Assembly (NCBI GenBank): GCA_021648725.1
Contig: JAKISF010000023.1
Span: 1-54,182 of the forward strand
Reading direction: 5' to 3'
Source of the DNA: Bacteroidales bacterium
GTDB lineage: Bacteria; Bacteroidota; Bacteroidia; Bacteroidales; JAADGE01
DNA length: 54,182 bases
Every line of letters starts with the position of its first letter. Positions within the stretch are counted from its first letter, which is position 1. The notes beneath the pieces were generated by a model that did not search any database, was not told the DNA's origin, and saw only the letters and a list, made by a program, of their open reading frames with translations. Shown in pieces: positions 34,994 to 43,179 of the stretch. The position numbers and the translations under genes are program-made.

Positions 34994-35719
34994 ATGATTA
35001 AATATATTTTTATCCCGTTTTTTTTAATATATATTTTATTTGATGTTAATGCACAAAAGATTAATGAAAAAAACGGAGTTACCCAGGTAAATTCAAGTGA
35101 ATTTAAAGAACTGATTAAAAACAAAAATGCAACTTTTATTGATGTTCGTACAAACTCGGAATATAGTGCAGAACATATTGAAAATGCAGGGCAACTGAAT
35201 TATTATGCTCTCGATTTTAAGAAAAAATTATTACTTCTGCCGAAAAACCAACCAATATATTTATACTGCAACACAGGATACCGCAGCCAAAGAGCCGGGG
35301 AAATTCTTATTAAAAGCGGTTATAAAAATGTTTATAATCTTGAACATGGTATTATGGAATGGAATTTAAAAGAACTGCCTGTTGTTGAGGGAGATAAATC
35401 GCTTCTGAATAAAGAAAACGCAATGAGTGTTGATGATTTTAAAAAGCTTATTGCTTCCGACACACTTGTTTTTATTGATTTTTATGCACCGTGGTGCGGT
35501 CCTTGCCGAAAAATGATGCCTATGATTGACAGCCTTAAAACTGAATACCACGGAAAAGTGAAAATTGTAAAAGTTAATTCTGATGTAAGTAAAAAACTAG
35601 TAAAAGAATTAAAACTTATAGGAGTTCCTTACCTTGTTCTTTATAAAAGTAACAAATTGCTTTTTGAAAAAAGCGGTTTTGCAACCCGAGAAGAATTAGT
35701 TAACGAATTTAAAAAATAA
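34994..35719 (+). CDS. Exported rhodanese-thioredoxin fusion
   Basis: A 241-residue protein with a Sec signal (1-20, ending VNAQK). A rhodanese domain spans about 30-130, with catalytic Cys in LYCNTGYRSQR and FIDVRTNSEYS before it. A thioredoxin domain spans about 140-241, with FIDFYAPWCGPCRKMMPMID and IGVPYLVLY. The pair suggests periplasmic sulfur transfer or persulfide/disulfide handling in which the thioredoxin would reduce the rhodanese persulfide. Each active site is intact. Its stop is 2 bp from that of the convergent phosphatase gene, leaving no room for a terminator. Confidence 0.92.
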   Translation: MIKYIFIPFFLIYILFDVNAQKINEKNGVTQVNSSEFKELIKNKNATFIDVRTNSEYSAEHIENAGQLNYYALDFKKKLLLLPKNQPIYLYCNTGYRSQRAGEILIKSGYKNVYNLEHGIMEWNLKELPVVEGDKSLLNKENAMSVDDFKKLIASDTLVFIDFYAPWCGPCRKMMPMIDSLKTEYHGKVKIVKVNSDVSKKLVKELKLIGVPYLVLYKSNKLLFEKSGFATREELVNEFKK

Positions 35720-35721
35720 AT

Positions 35722-36681
35722 TTACATTTGCACACCCATAATCAAAATGTCATCTATTTGGTCTTCATTTCCTTGCCATTCAATAAGTTTGTTTTTTAAA
35801 ATTTCTCCCTGTTCTTTCATAGGTTTACTTTGAACGGACATAATTACATCCTTTAATTGAGTATATTTAAACTTTTTATTTCTCGGCCCTCCGAATTGAT
35901 CGGCATATCCGTCAGAGAAAATATAAACAGTATCGCCTTCGTCAAGCTGAACAATATGGTCTGTAAAAATATCTACAACACCGTCAACATTAACTCCTAT
36001 GGGTAATTTGTCGGCTTTTATTTCAATAAGTTCTCCGTTTTTCACATAATACATCGGATTGTAAGCTCCTGCATACATAACTTCTTTTTTTTCAAAATCA
36101 ACTGTGCAAACAGCCAAATCCATGCTGTCTTTAACTCCGCTTTCGTCATGTGTTTGTCTTAATACATCATTAACATATTCATCAAGGAAAGATAAAATTT
36201 CTCCCGGAGTATTTACGCTGTCTTTCCCGACACCTTGAATAAGCCCGTTAAAACCTATTACAGACATAAGTGCTCCGGGAACTCCGTGTCCGGTACAATC
36301 AACGGCAGCAAATAGCACTTTATTTTTAAATTCAGAAACAAAATAAAAATCTCCGCTTACTACATCTTTAGGCATATATAAAATAAAATGTTTAGGAAGC
36401 AGTTTGTCAACTAAGTATTTAGGCGGTGCAATTGCTGTTTGAATACGGTAAGCATACCTGATACTGTCTAATAAATCTTTTTTTCTTTCTTCCAGTTCCC
36501 TGTTTGCAAAGTCTAATTCAAATTTATGAAGTTTCTTATAATAGTTTAATGCTTCTTTATAATTTGCTTTATCCTCATAAAAATCGGCTAATGATTTTAA
36601 ATAAAGTTGTATAAGAGTTTTATTTTTTTTCATTTCTGCATTTGCCAATGCCTCTTTTAATTTTATTTCTGATTGTTTCAT
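35722..36681 (-). CDS. SpoIIE-family PP2C-type serine phosphatase
   Basis: A 319-residue cytoplasmic protein. The N-terminal 70 residues are helical (TPR-like: LIQLYLKSLADFYEDKANYK) and continue into a coiled coil. A SpoIIE/PP2C phosphatase domain covers about 75-319: LPKHFILYMPKDVVSGDFYF, AAVDCTGHGVPGALMSVIG (metal Asp), DLAVCTVDFE, and YIFSDGYADQFGG with another metal Asp. It probably dephosphorylates an anti-sigma-factor antagonist or similar partner. It is a shorter relative of the phosphatase domain at 39967-43167. It is convergent with the rhodanese gene. Confidence 0.9.
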   Translation of the reverse strand: MKQSEIKLKEALANAEMKKNKTLIQLYLKSLADFYEDKANYKEALNYYKKLHKFELDFANRELEERKKDLLDSIRYAYRIQTAIAPPKYLVDKLLPKHFILYMPKDVVSGDFYFVSEFKNKVLFAAVDCTGHGVPGALMSVIGFNGLIQGVGKDSVNTPGEILSFLDEYVNDVLRQTHDESGVKDSMDLAVCTVDFEKKEVMYAGAYNPMYYVKNGELIEIKADKLPIGVNVDGVVDIFTDHIVQLDEGDTVYIFSDGYADQFGGPRNKKFKYTQLKDVIMSVQSKPMKEQGEILKNKLIEWQGNEDQIDDILIMGVQM

Positions 36682-36736
36682 AGTAAATACTTTTTAAATT
36701 ACAATATACAAATATTCGTTATAAATATCATAAAAA

Positions 36737-36762
36737 AACCGATAAAATAACTTTTATCGGTT
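36737..36762 (-). terminator. Terminator after LRR gene
   Basis: AACCGATAAAA and its complement TTTTATCGGTT enclose a TAA loop 23 bp beyond the stop at 36786, with seven T following on the minus strand. Confidence 0.75.
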
Positions 36763-36785
36763 CAATATTGTTTTATTTGAAATAA

Positions 36786-37706
36786 TTATTTGCTTTTAGG
36801 CAGAATAATAATAGTTGCTTCCGGATTTCTTTTTTGAATAAGCTTTTCAAAAACCCTTATTTCGGCATCTGTTATTTCAATATTTTTTGCTCTCAGCATA
36901 GTTAAATTAGAATGTCCTAACAAGTAATCTAAACTTTTAGGTTTAATATCAGTATCGGAACAATCAATATCTTGCAATGTTTTAACTAATTGTATCGGTC
37001 TCAACGAATAAACCTTTGTATTTGAACAATCTAATCTTTCAAGGTTTTTAAGCTTAGAAAGAGGAGATAAATCGTCAATATTCGATTTGCTGCAATTCAA
37101 GAACCTTAAATCGTGCATATAATTTACACCGTCTAAAGTATAAAGTGAAATATTTTCTGACACATCTAATTCATTTAAATTTTTTAAATCTTTTAGTATT
37201 CTTAAATCAACAATTGTTGTATAATGAAGGTCTAATCTGATTAATTTTTCAAGATACCTGAGAGGAACTAAGCTTTTTACCATTGTGTTTCCGCAGTTAA
37301 TCTTTTCCAAATTATTAAGAGACGAAAGCGGAATCAATGAATTAATATTATCATTATCTGAGCAGTCAATTTCCTTTAAATTTATTAACCCGTCTATTCC
37401 GTCAAGGCTTTCTAACCCGCTGTTTTTTGCTTTTATAACTTCCAAAAGCAGTAATGCCGAAGCAGGGCGAAGACTTTTAATATCTTTATTATCTTCAATA
37501 TCAAGGAATACCATTTTACCTATTTCTTGTAACTGTTCCTCTGTAGGATTTACATCTTTTCCTTTAAAATGCTGTTTTTGAATTACTTTTTTCCATGCAG
37601 GAGATAAAGAATTCCACCAATCTCCATCTGTTGATTGTGCTGAAACAGCGTTAAACAGACCTAATATAAACAGGACTGAAAAAAAATGGGTTTTTAATTT
37701 TTTCAT
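36786..37706 (-). CDS. Exported leucine-rich-repeat protein
   Basis: A 306-residue protein with a Sec signal (1-23, ending VSAQS). Residues about 75-275 contain seven to eight leucine-rich repeats of about 22 residues, such as LINLKEIDCSDNDNINSLIP, LNNLEKINCGNTMVKSLVP and LKNLERLDCSNTKVYSLRP, with a conserved Cys or Asn at the same position of each. It is a presumed envelope or surface binding protein; ligand unknown. It lies 20 bp after the PKD lipoprotein gene, with a terminator downstream, so these two are likely cotranscribed. Confidence 0.88.
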   Translation of the reverse strand: MKKLKTHFFSVLFILGLFNAVSAQSTDGDWWNSLSPAWKKVIQKQHFKGKDVNPTEEQLQEIGKMVFLDIEDNKDIKSLRPASALLLLEVIKAKNSGLESLDGIDGLINLKEIDCSDNDNINSLIPLSSLNNLEKINCGNTMVKSLVPLRYLEKLIRLDLHYTTIVDLRILKDLKNLNELDVSENISLYTLDGVNYMHDLRFLNCSKSNIDDLSPLSKLKNLERLDCSNTKVYSLRPIQLVKTLQDIDCSDTDIKPKSLDYLLGHSNLTMLRAKNIEITDAEIRVFEKLIQKRNPEATIIILPKSK

Positions 37707-37726
37707 GGTTTTATGTTTTTATAGTT

Positions 37727-38677
37727 TTAATTTCTGTATCCTACCGTAGATTCTAATGCTCTGCCGTACCCGTCATCAAAAGATAATAACATCGGGTAAA
37801 AATCACTTTGCAAATCCCTTGCCTCTACATCAAAAATAATTTCAGGTGTCGGGTCTCCGTTTAAGAAAACAATGAACTCCAGTTTACGTCTGTCATAAAT
37901 ACCGTCGAAAAGGAATAATACTGTTTCAATATTAAATGTTATCGGATAAGATGCAACACCCGTAACCCAACCGGATTCAAAATCTCTGTGTCCGTCGTAC
38001 CAAACTTCTAATTTTAAGTCACTTCCGATTTCCGCACTCGGCATCCAAACAGTAACTTCATTTACCCACATAACATTGGGAGAATTTTTAATTATCATGT
38101 CTCGTGAGAATTTCGAAGTATCTCCTCCGCAAACTGCATTAAGTGTAGTAGCAAAAGTTCCCGGTGTATCAAATATGTGAAAATCAGGGACTTTCATGTG
38201 TGATGTGTCTCCGTCACCGAACTCCCAATAGAAATCGGTTGCATGTTCTGAATCATTTAAATAATATACTTTTGACGGAGCCCATAGTGAATCTGTATTA
38301 AGAAAATAGTCCCATTTTGCTTCAGGGGCAGTTGAGTCAATCGTAAGATATAACGGAATTGTTTTAGAATCAAAAGATTTATTTTGTTTGATAGACAATG
38401 TTACATCATATAACCCGTGTTCCTGATAAATATGAACAGCTTCCTGATCGTGAGATTGTGTTCCGTCACCGAAATCCCAAGTATATTCTAAGTCTTTTCT
38501 CCTGTGTTCTGCATCCGGATAAAAATATACTACATAGGGAGGAGAACAATTAGTAATACTGTCAGTAATACCAAAGATTTCAACATGTCCTTTACAGTTT
38601 GATAAAAAAATTGAGAAAAAAATAGCAGATACCGCTATTAATAAGCCGGCAAGCTTAGTTTGTACGTTTGTTTTCAT
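37727..38677 (-). CDS. PKD-domain lipoprotein
   Basis: A 316-residue lipoprotein (lipobox LSNC at about 25-28 after a hydrophobic signal). Two PKD domains are visible, with LEYTWDFGDGTQSHDQEAVH near 65-85 and DFYWEFGDGDTSHMKVP near 150-165. The C-terminal third (from VMWVNEVTVWMP) is a beta-rich, unassigned domain. It is probably tethered to the outer membrane as an adhesin-like or structural protein. It is first in a two-gene unit with the LRR protein. Confidence 0.88.
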   Translation of the reverse strand: MKTNVQTKLAGLLIAVSAIFFSIFLSNCKGHVEIFGITDSITNCSPPYVVYFYPDAEHRRKDLEYTWDFGDGTQSHDQEAVHIYQEHGLYDVTLSIKQNKSFDSKTIPLYLTIDSTAPEAKWDYFLNTDSLWAPSKVYYLNDSEHATDFYWEFGDGDTSHMKVPDFHIFDTPGTFATTLNAVCGGDTSKFSRDMIIKNSPNVMWVNEVTVWMPSAEIGSDLKLEVWYDGHRDFESGWVTGVASYPITFNIETVLFLFDGIYDRRKLEFIVFLNGDPTPEIIFDVEARDLQSDFYPMLLSFDDGYGRALESTVGYRN

Positions 38678-38760
38678 TTTGTAAGGTTTTTAATTTACAG
38701 TGTAAATATACAAAAAAAGAACCAAGTCTGTATTTTGAAACCTTTTTTTAGCGAATCTTT

Positions 38761-39864
38761 TTAAACATTAAATCTAATATTCAGTATATCACCGTCTTCT
38801 ACAATATAATTTTTCCCTTCAATGTAGAACTTGCCTTTTTCTTTACATTTTTGCTCAGAACCCAACTCAACAAAATCTGCATAATGCATTACTTCTGCTC
38901 TGATAAAACCTTTTTGAAGGTCGCTGTGAATAACACCGGCAGCTTCCGGAGCCGTCATTCCTTTTTTTAATGTCCACGCATGAATTTCTTTGGGTCCTAC
39001 GGTAAAAAATGTTTGAAGATTTAATAAGTCATAAGCTGCACGAATTAATTTATCAACTCCGGGCTCGACCAGCCCGGCATCTTCTAAAAATTCTTTACGC
39101 TCTTCTTTTGATTCCAGTTCTGAAATATCAGCTTCCAGTGCTGCTGCAATAATTAAAACTTGTGTATCTTCATCTTTCAAAGATTCTAAAACAGCCTCTG
39201 TATAATTGTTTCCGTTTATAGCAGATTCTTCATCAACATTACAGACATACATTACGGGTTTGATAGTCAGGAGATTTAAATCTTTCACGTGTTTTTTATC
39301 TTCTTCTTTAACTGGAGCCGAAATTGCAGGGTTAAAGTTTTCTAAATGTTCTTTATAAATTTTTAAAACCTCTAAGCCTTTTTTTGCATCTTTATCATTT
39401 GATTTTGATATTTTTTCAAGACGAATTATTTTCTTTTCAACAGATTCTAAATCTTTAACTTGTAATTCAAAATTTAAAAGTTCCATATCTCGAACAGGAT
39501 TAACAGAACCTTCAACATGTTGCAAGTTTTCATCATCAAAACAACGTAAAACATGTATTAAAGCATCTGTATTTCTTATATCTCCAAGAAACTTATTGCC
39601 AGTCCCCTCGCCTTCACCGGCACCTTTTGCAATACCGGGAACATCAATAATATCAACAACCGTAGGGATTATTTTTTCGGTAGTTTGGCATTTTTCCAAC
39701 TCATTTAATCTGTTATCAGGAACTTTTACGGTTCCGAGGTTTGATTTATCCGTACTGAAACTATAATTTGTAACTTCTGCTTTTGTTTCGGAAAAGCAAT
39801 TAAAAATTGTTGTTTTACCTATGTTTGTTAATCCTACAATACCGCATTTTAGTGCCATCTTCAA
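38761..39864 (-). CDS. ychF: Redox-regulated ATPase YchF (OBG family)
   Basis: A 367-residue P-loop ATPase. G1 is GIVGLTNIGKTTIFNC, G3 DVPGIAKGAGEGEGTGNKFL, and a C-terminal TGS domain holds LQTFFTVGPKEIHAWTLKKG and GVIHSDLQKGFIRAEV. It prefers ATP to GTP and associates with ribosomes in other bacteria. Length is standard. MKMALKCGIVG gives two adjacent Met starts; the second fits family N-termini slightly better. It has its own promoter. Confidence 0.96.
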   Translation of the reverse strand: MKMALKCGIVGLTNIGKTTIFNCFSETKAEVTNYSFSTDKSNLGTVKVPDNRLNELEKCQTTEKIIPTVVDIIDVPGIAKGAGEGEGTGNKFLGDIRNTDALIHVLRCFDDENLQHVEGSVNPVRDMELLNFELQVKDLESVEKKIIRLEKISKSNDKDAKKGLEVLKIYKEHLENFNPAISAPVKEEDKKHVKDLNLLTIKPVMYVCNVDEESAINGNNYTEAVLESLKDEDTQVLIIAAALEADISELESKEERKEFLEDAGLVEPGVDKLIRAAYDLLNLQTFFTVGPKEIHAWTLKKGMTAPEAAGVIHSDLQKGFIRAEVMHYADFVELGSEQKCKEKGKFYIEGKNYIVEDGDILNIRFNV

Positions 39865-39886
39865 AGTCTGTTTTAAAATTAAAATG

Positions 39887-39915
39887 CAAAAATAAACATA
39901 AAAATATTAAAACAA
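39887..39915 (-). promoter_or_regulatory. Promoter of ychF
   Basis: On the minus strand -7 TATTTTTG (plus 39887-39894) and -33 TTG (plus 39913-39915) have an 18-base spacer. It begins just after the stop of the phosphatase gene upstream, so ychF is independent of the operon above it. Confidence 0.6.
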
Positions 39916-39966
39916 TCTTATTTCTTATACCGAACACAGATTAAATATATGATTTTATCTCAAAAT

Positions 39967-42900
39967 TTAAATCCTCATACCGATAATAAGAACATCATCA
40001 ATTTGTTCAATATCGCGCTTCCATTTTGTGAATGTTCTGCCGAGTATGTGTTTTTGTTCTTCCATACTTTTATCTTGGAAAGAAAGAAGTAGTTTTTGGA
40101 ATCTTCCGCTTTTGAATTTTCCGCCTGTATCTCCTCCGAATTGGTCAACATATCCGTCGGAAAGTGCATAAATTGTATCGCCTTTTTGTAGTTGAAAAGA
40201 ATGGTTCGTAAAGTCTTTTTCGTGGATGTAAATTCCTATCGGCTGCCTGTCGGCTTTTAATTTAATAAATTCATAATTTGCTTCTTCATTTGTTTGCTCT
40301 CCGTTTTTCCTGACTATATAAAGAGAGTTATATGCTCCTGCAAATTGCAATTCTAATGTTTCCCAATCAATTATTAATAAAGAAATATCCATACCGTCTT
40401 TTTGTTCTCCTTCTGCTCCTTTTTGATGTAATGATTTCTTTACTTTGTTTCTTAATCGATTTAACACCTCACCGGCACTGTCAAGTGTTCTGGAAGTTAC
40501 AATTTCGTTAAGGAACGAACTTCCCAGCATACTCATAAATGCACCGGGAACACCATGCCCCGTGCAATCGGCAGCAACAATAAATGAGAAAGTTCTGATT
40601 TTTTTAACCCAATAAAAATCACCGCTTACAATATCTCTCGGTTTAAAAAACACGAAATGATCTTTAACAACATCATTCATCAGTTCAGCAGAAGGTAAAA
40701 CAGCCGATTGAATTCTTTCTGCATAGTTTATGCTGTCGATAATTTCCTTCTTTTGTTTATATAACACATCTCGCTGACTTTCAATCTCTTCCTTGCTTTC
40801 TTCAATTTCTTCTGTTCTTTCTTTAACGGTATCTTCAAGAACCTTTCTTTCTTTTTCAACAGCTTTCATTCGCCAATTCATGTATAACCTGATTATTCCG
40901 AATAAAAGCAAAGCATATATTATAAAAGCCCACCATCTTCGGTACATCGGAATTAAAATTTCAAAATCGAAACTTGATTTATTAAGATTTTTCCCGAATT
41001 CATTTTTAGCCTCAACCGTAAATGAATATTTTCCTGCGGGAATATTTGTATAATCTTTATAGGTTAATTCTGTCCAATCGGAACTGTCTTTATCAAATCC
41101 TTTTAAAAAATAACGATATAATGTTTTTCCTTTTGATACGTAAACAGGTGCACTGAAGTCAAACCTTAATGAATTATCTGAATATTCTAATTTTGTATAA
41201 TCTACGCTTTTGAAGCCAAGTAATGAGTCGGCATTTAAAGATTTAACAGTCCTTATAAGTGTGCTGAAATTATTATCATAAACTGCGGCTTGTTTATTAT
41301 TGTATAAAATAAGACCATTTTTACCTCCGAGCCAAACAATTGATGTTTCGGGAGAATAATGAATTGTATTTACGGTAAAGTTTGCAATAGGCAGAAAAGG
41401 GGTTTGTGTAATTTTATATGATTTGTCATTTTTCTCATAAAAAGCGATGTTTTTCTGTTCGCCGTCAGTGATAATATATTTTTCGTTCGATATTTCATAT
41501 AAATCATGTATCCAAAGCCGGTAAGAACTTGTATCTTCCGGAAACAATAAATATTTTCCCAAATTATTATTCTCATATTTATATAAACCTTTTTCCGAAG
41601 TAAAGAATATATCTTCCGCTTTCTTTTGAATATGTAAAGAAATTAAGTGTTGCTCGGTTTTTATCTCACTTCCGTTGCCGTTAATAAAAGAATATCTGAA
41701 AATTTTACCGGGTGATACTTCTGCAAATAAATCTCCTTCTTTTGTATCAGAAATTTTATAAACATCACCTTCAATTGTTTTAATACTCGATTGTTTTTTT
41801 AACTTATTATTTTTCAGATTATATAAATCAATTCTTCCGTTGTGTCCGCTATAAATAACATTATTGTCATATTCAGATTTGCTTAAGCAAAAAGAAAAAT
41901 CTTTATATTCGGAAGGAACGGCATTGTTGTCCTCAACAGTATAAATTCCTCTTGTAGTTGCAAGCAACATTATGTTATTTACTACTTCAATATCCCAGCA
42001 AGCGAAATTTATTCCGTTTACTTTTTCAACTTTATTATTTTTAATAAAAAACAGCCCGTTATCAGTGGCAAAAAATGTTTTTTCGTTAAAATCAACAATA
42101 TCTTGCACTTTACCTTCCAGCCCCGAAGAAATATTATCAATATATGACAAGTTCCAGTTTACTTCAATTTTTGAAATACCGTTATCGGTTGCAACCCACA
42201 GCGAATTATATCTATCTGTATATAAGGCATTTATTGTTTCGTCTTGTAGTGAGCTGTTTTTATCTATAATTTGCACGGATCTTCCTTTATCATCAGAAAT
42301 AATAATACCTCCGGTATGTGTTCCTAAGGCGTAATTTGTTTCGGAAATTTTTGAGCCACAGGTATGTCCTTGTTTTTTCAGAAAATCATTTATCGGAATT
42401 TCAAATTCAGTAATTGTATTATTTCTTAAAAGAAACATTCCTTGGGTTGCGGTACCCAGCACAAAAGATTCTTCGTCAACATTATTAAACATTGTTTGAA
42501 CATCAACAATTTGAGATTCTGAATTGTCTTTAACGCTTTGAAATGAACCGTTTTTGTATAAAACTAAACCGTTTTGTATTTTATTTTTGTTCTTGAAATC
42601 TTTTTCAAAAAACAGATACAGATTTTTTTCCGGATTATTTCCCATAAGAAATGCGGATTTAACTTTACTTTCAAATTTGACTTTTGAAACTGTTGAATCC
42701 TTATAAACATACATAGTTTCAGCTGCAATAAAATAAACTGCATCTTTATTACATAAAACTTCGAAAATCATCCCGATTTCTTCTTCTGAGTTATTTGCTA
42801 ATGAAACATACGAGTTTGTTCCGTTTTTTAAATGTTCTATATAACCGAAATCTTCTAAGCCGCCGGCATAAACTCTTCCGTTAAGGTCAACATCAAGAGA

Positions 42901-43167
42901 TAGTACTCTCATACCTGACTTTGTAGTTGTTTTTATCCATTTTGTTCCGTCATATTGCAGTATTCCTGAAAAGTTAGCAAAATACATTATTCCGGAAGTA
43001 TCTTGAACTATGTCAAAATTTTGCTCATGAGCATTATACTCTTCAGGTGTAAAGTTCCTGATAAAAGGTAAGCCTCTGTATTTATTAAAATTTTGAGCAT
43101 TAATACTATTTATTGTTACAAATAACAACAACACAATACTTATTTTCAATTTGATATTTCGAAGCAT
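39967..43167 (-). CDS. Propeller sensor with Y_Y_Y domain and SpoIIE phosphatase output
   Basis: A 1066-residue protein. It has a Sec signal (1-24, ending INAQN), a ligand-type beta-propeller (about 30-640; LWVATDNGISKIEVNW, LWVATD-type repeats), a Y_Y_Y domain (about 670-735; FDKDSSDWTELTYKDYTNIPAG), one membrane segment (about 741-763; WAFIIYALLLFGIIRLYMNW), a coiled coil, and a cytoplasmic SpoIIE phosphatase (about 820-1066; DIVSGDFYWV, AADCTGHGVPGAFMSMLG, YALSDGYVDQFGG). The propeller-Y_Y_Y half is that of hybrid two-component sensors, but the kinase is replaced by a phosphatase. It is last in the six-gene operon, 12 bp from the transporter gene. Confidence 0.92.
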   Translation of the reverse strand: MLRNIKLKISIVLLLFVTINSINAQNFNKYRGLPFIRNFTPEEYNAHEQNFDIVQDTSGIMYFANFSGILQYDGTKWIKTTTKSGMRVLSLDVDLNGRVYAGGLEDFGYIEHLKNGTNSYVSLANNSEEEIGMIFEVLCNKDAVYFIAAETMYVYKDSTVSKVKFESKVKSAFLMGNNPEKNLYLFFEKDFKNKNKIQNGLVLYKNGSFQSVKDNSESQIVDVQTMFNNVDEESFVLGTATQGMFLLRNNTITEFEIPINDFLKKQGHTCGSKISETNYALGTHTGGIIISDDKGRSVQIIDKNSSLQDETINALYTDRYNSLWVATDNGISKIEVNWNLSYIDNISSGLEGKVQDIVDFNEKTFFATDNGLFFIKNNKVEKVNGINFACWDIEVVNNIMLLATTRGIYTVEDNNAVPSEYKDFSFCLSKSEYDNNVIYSGHNGRIDLYNLKNNKLKKQSSIKTIEGDVYKISDTKEGDLFAEVSPGKIFRYSFINGNGSEIKTEQHLISLHIQKKAEDIFFTSEKGLYKYENNNLGKYLLFPEDTSSYRLWIHDLYEISNEKYIITDGEQKNIAFYEKNDKSYKITQTPFLPIANFTVNTIHYSPETSIVWLGGKNGLILYNNKQAAVYDNNFSTLIRTVKSLNADSLLGFKSVDYTKLEYSDNSLRFDFSAPVYVSKGKTLYRYFLKGFDKDSSDWTELTYKDYTNIPAGKYSFTVEAKNEFGKNLNKSSFDFEILIPMYRRWWAFIIYALLLFGIIRLYMNWRMKAVEKERKVLEDTVKERTEEIEESKEEIESQRDVLYKQKKEIIDSINYAERIQSAVLPSAELMNDVVKDHFVFFKPRDIVSGDFYWVKKIRTFSFIVAADCTGHGVPGAFMSMLGSSFLNEIVTSRTLDSAGEVLNRLRNKVKKSLHQKGAEGEQKDGMDISLLIIDWETLELQFAGAYNSLYIVRKNGEQTNEEANYEFIKLKADRQPIGIYIHEKDFTNHSFQLQKGDTIYALSDGYVDQFGGDTGGKFKSGRFQKLLLSFQDKSMEEQKHILGRTFTKWKRDIEQIDDVLIIGMRI

Positions 43168-43179
43168 CTTATTTTCTTA

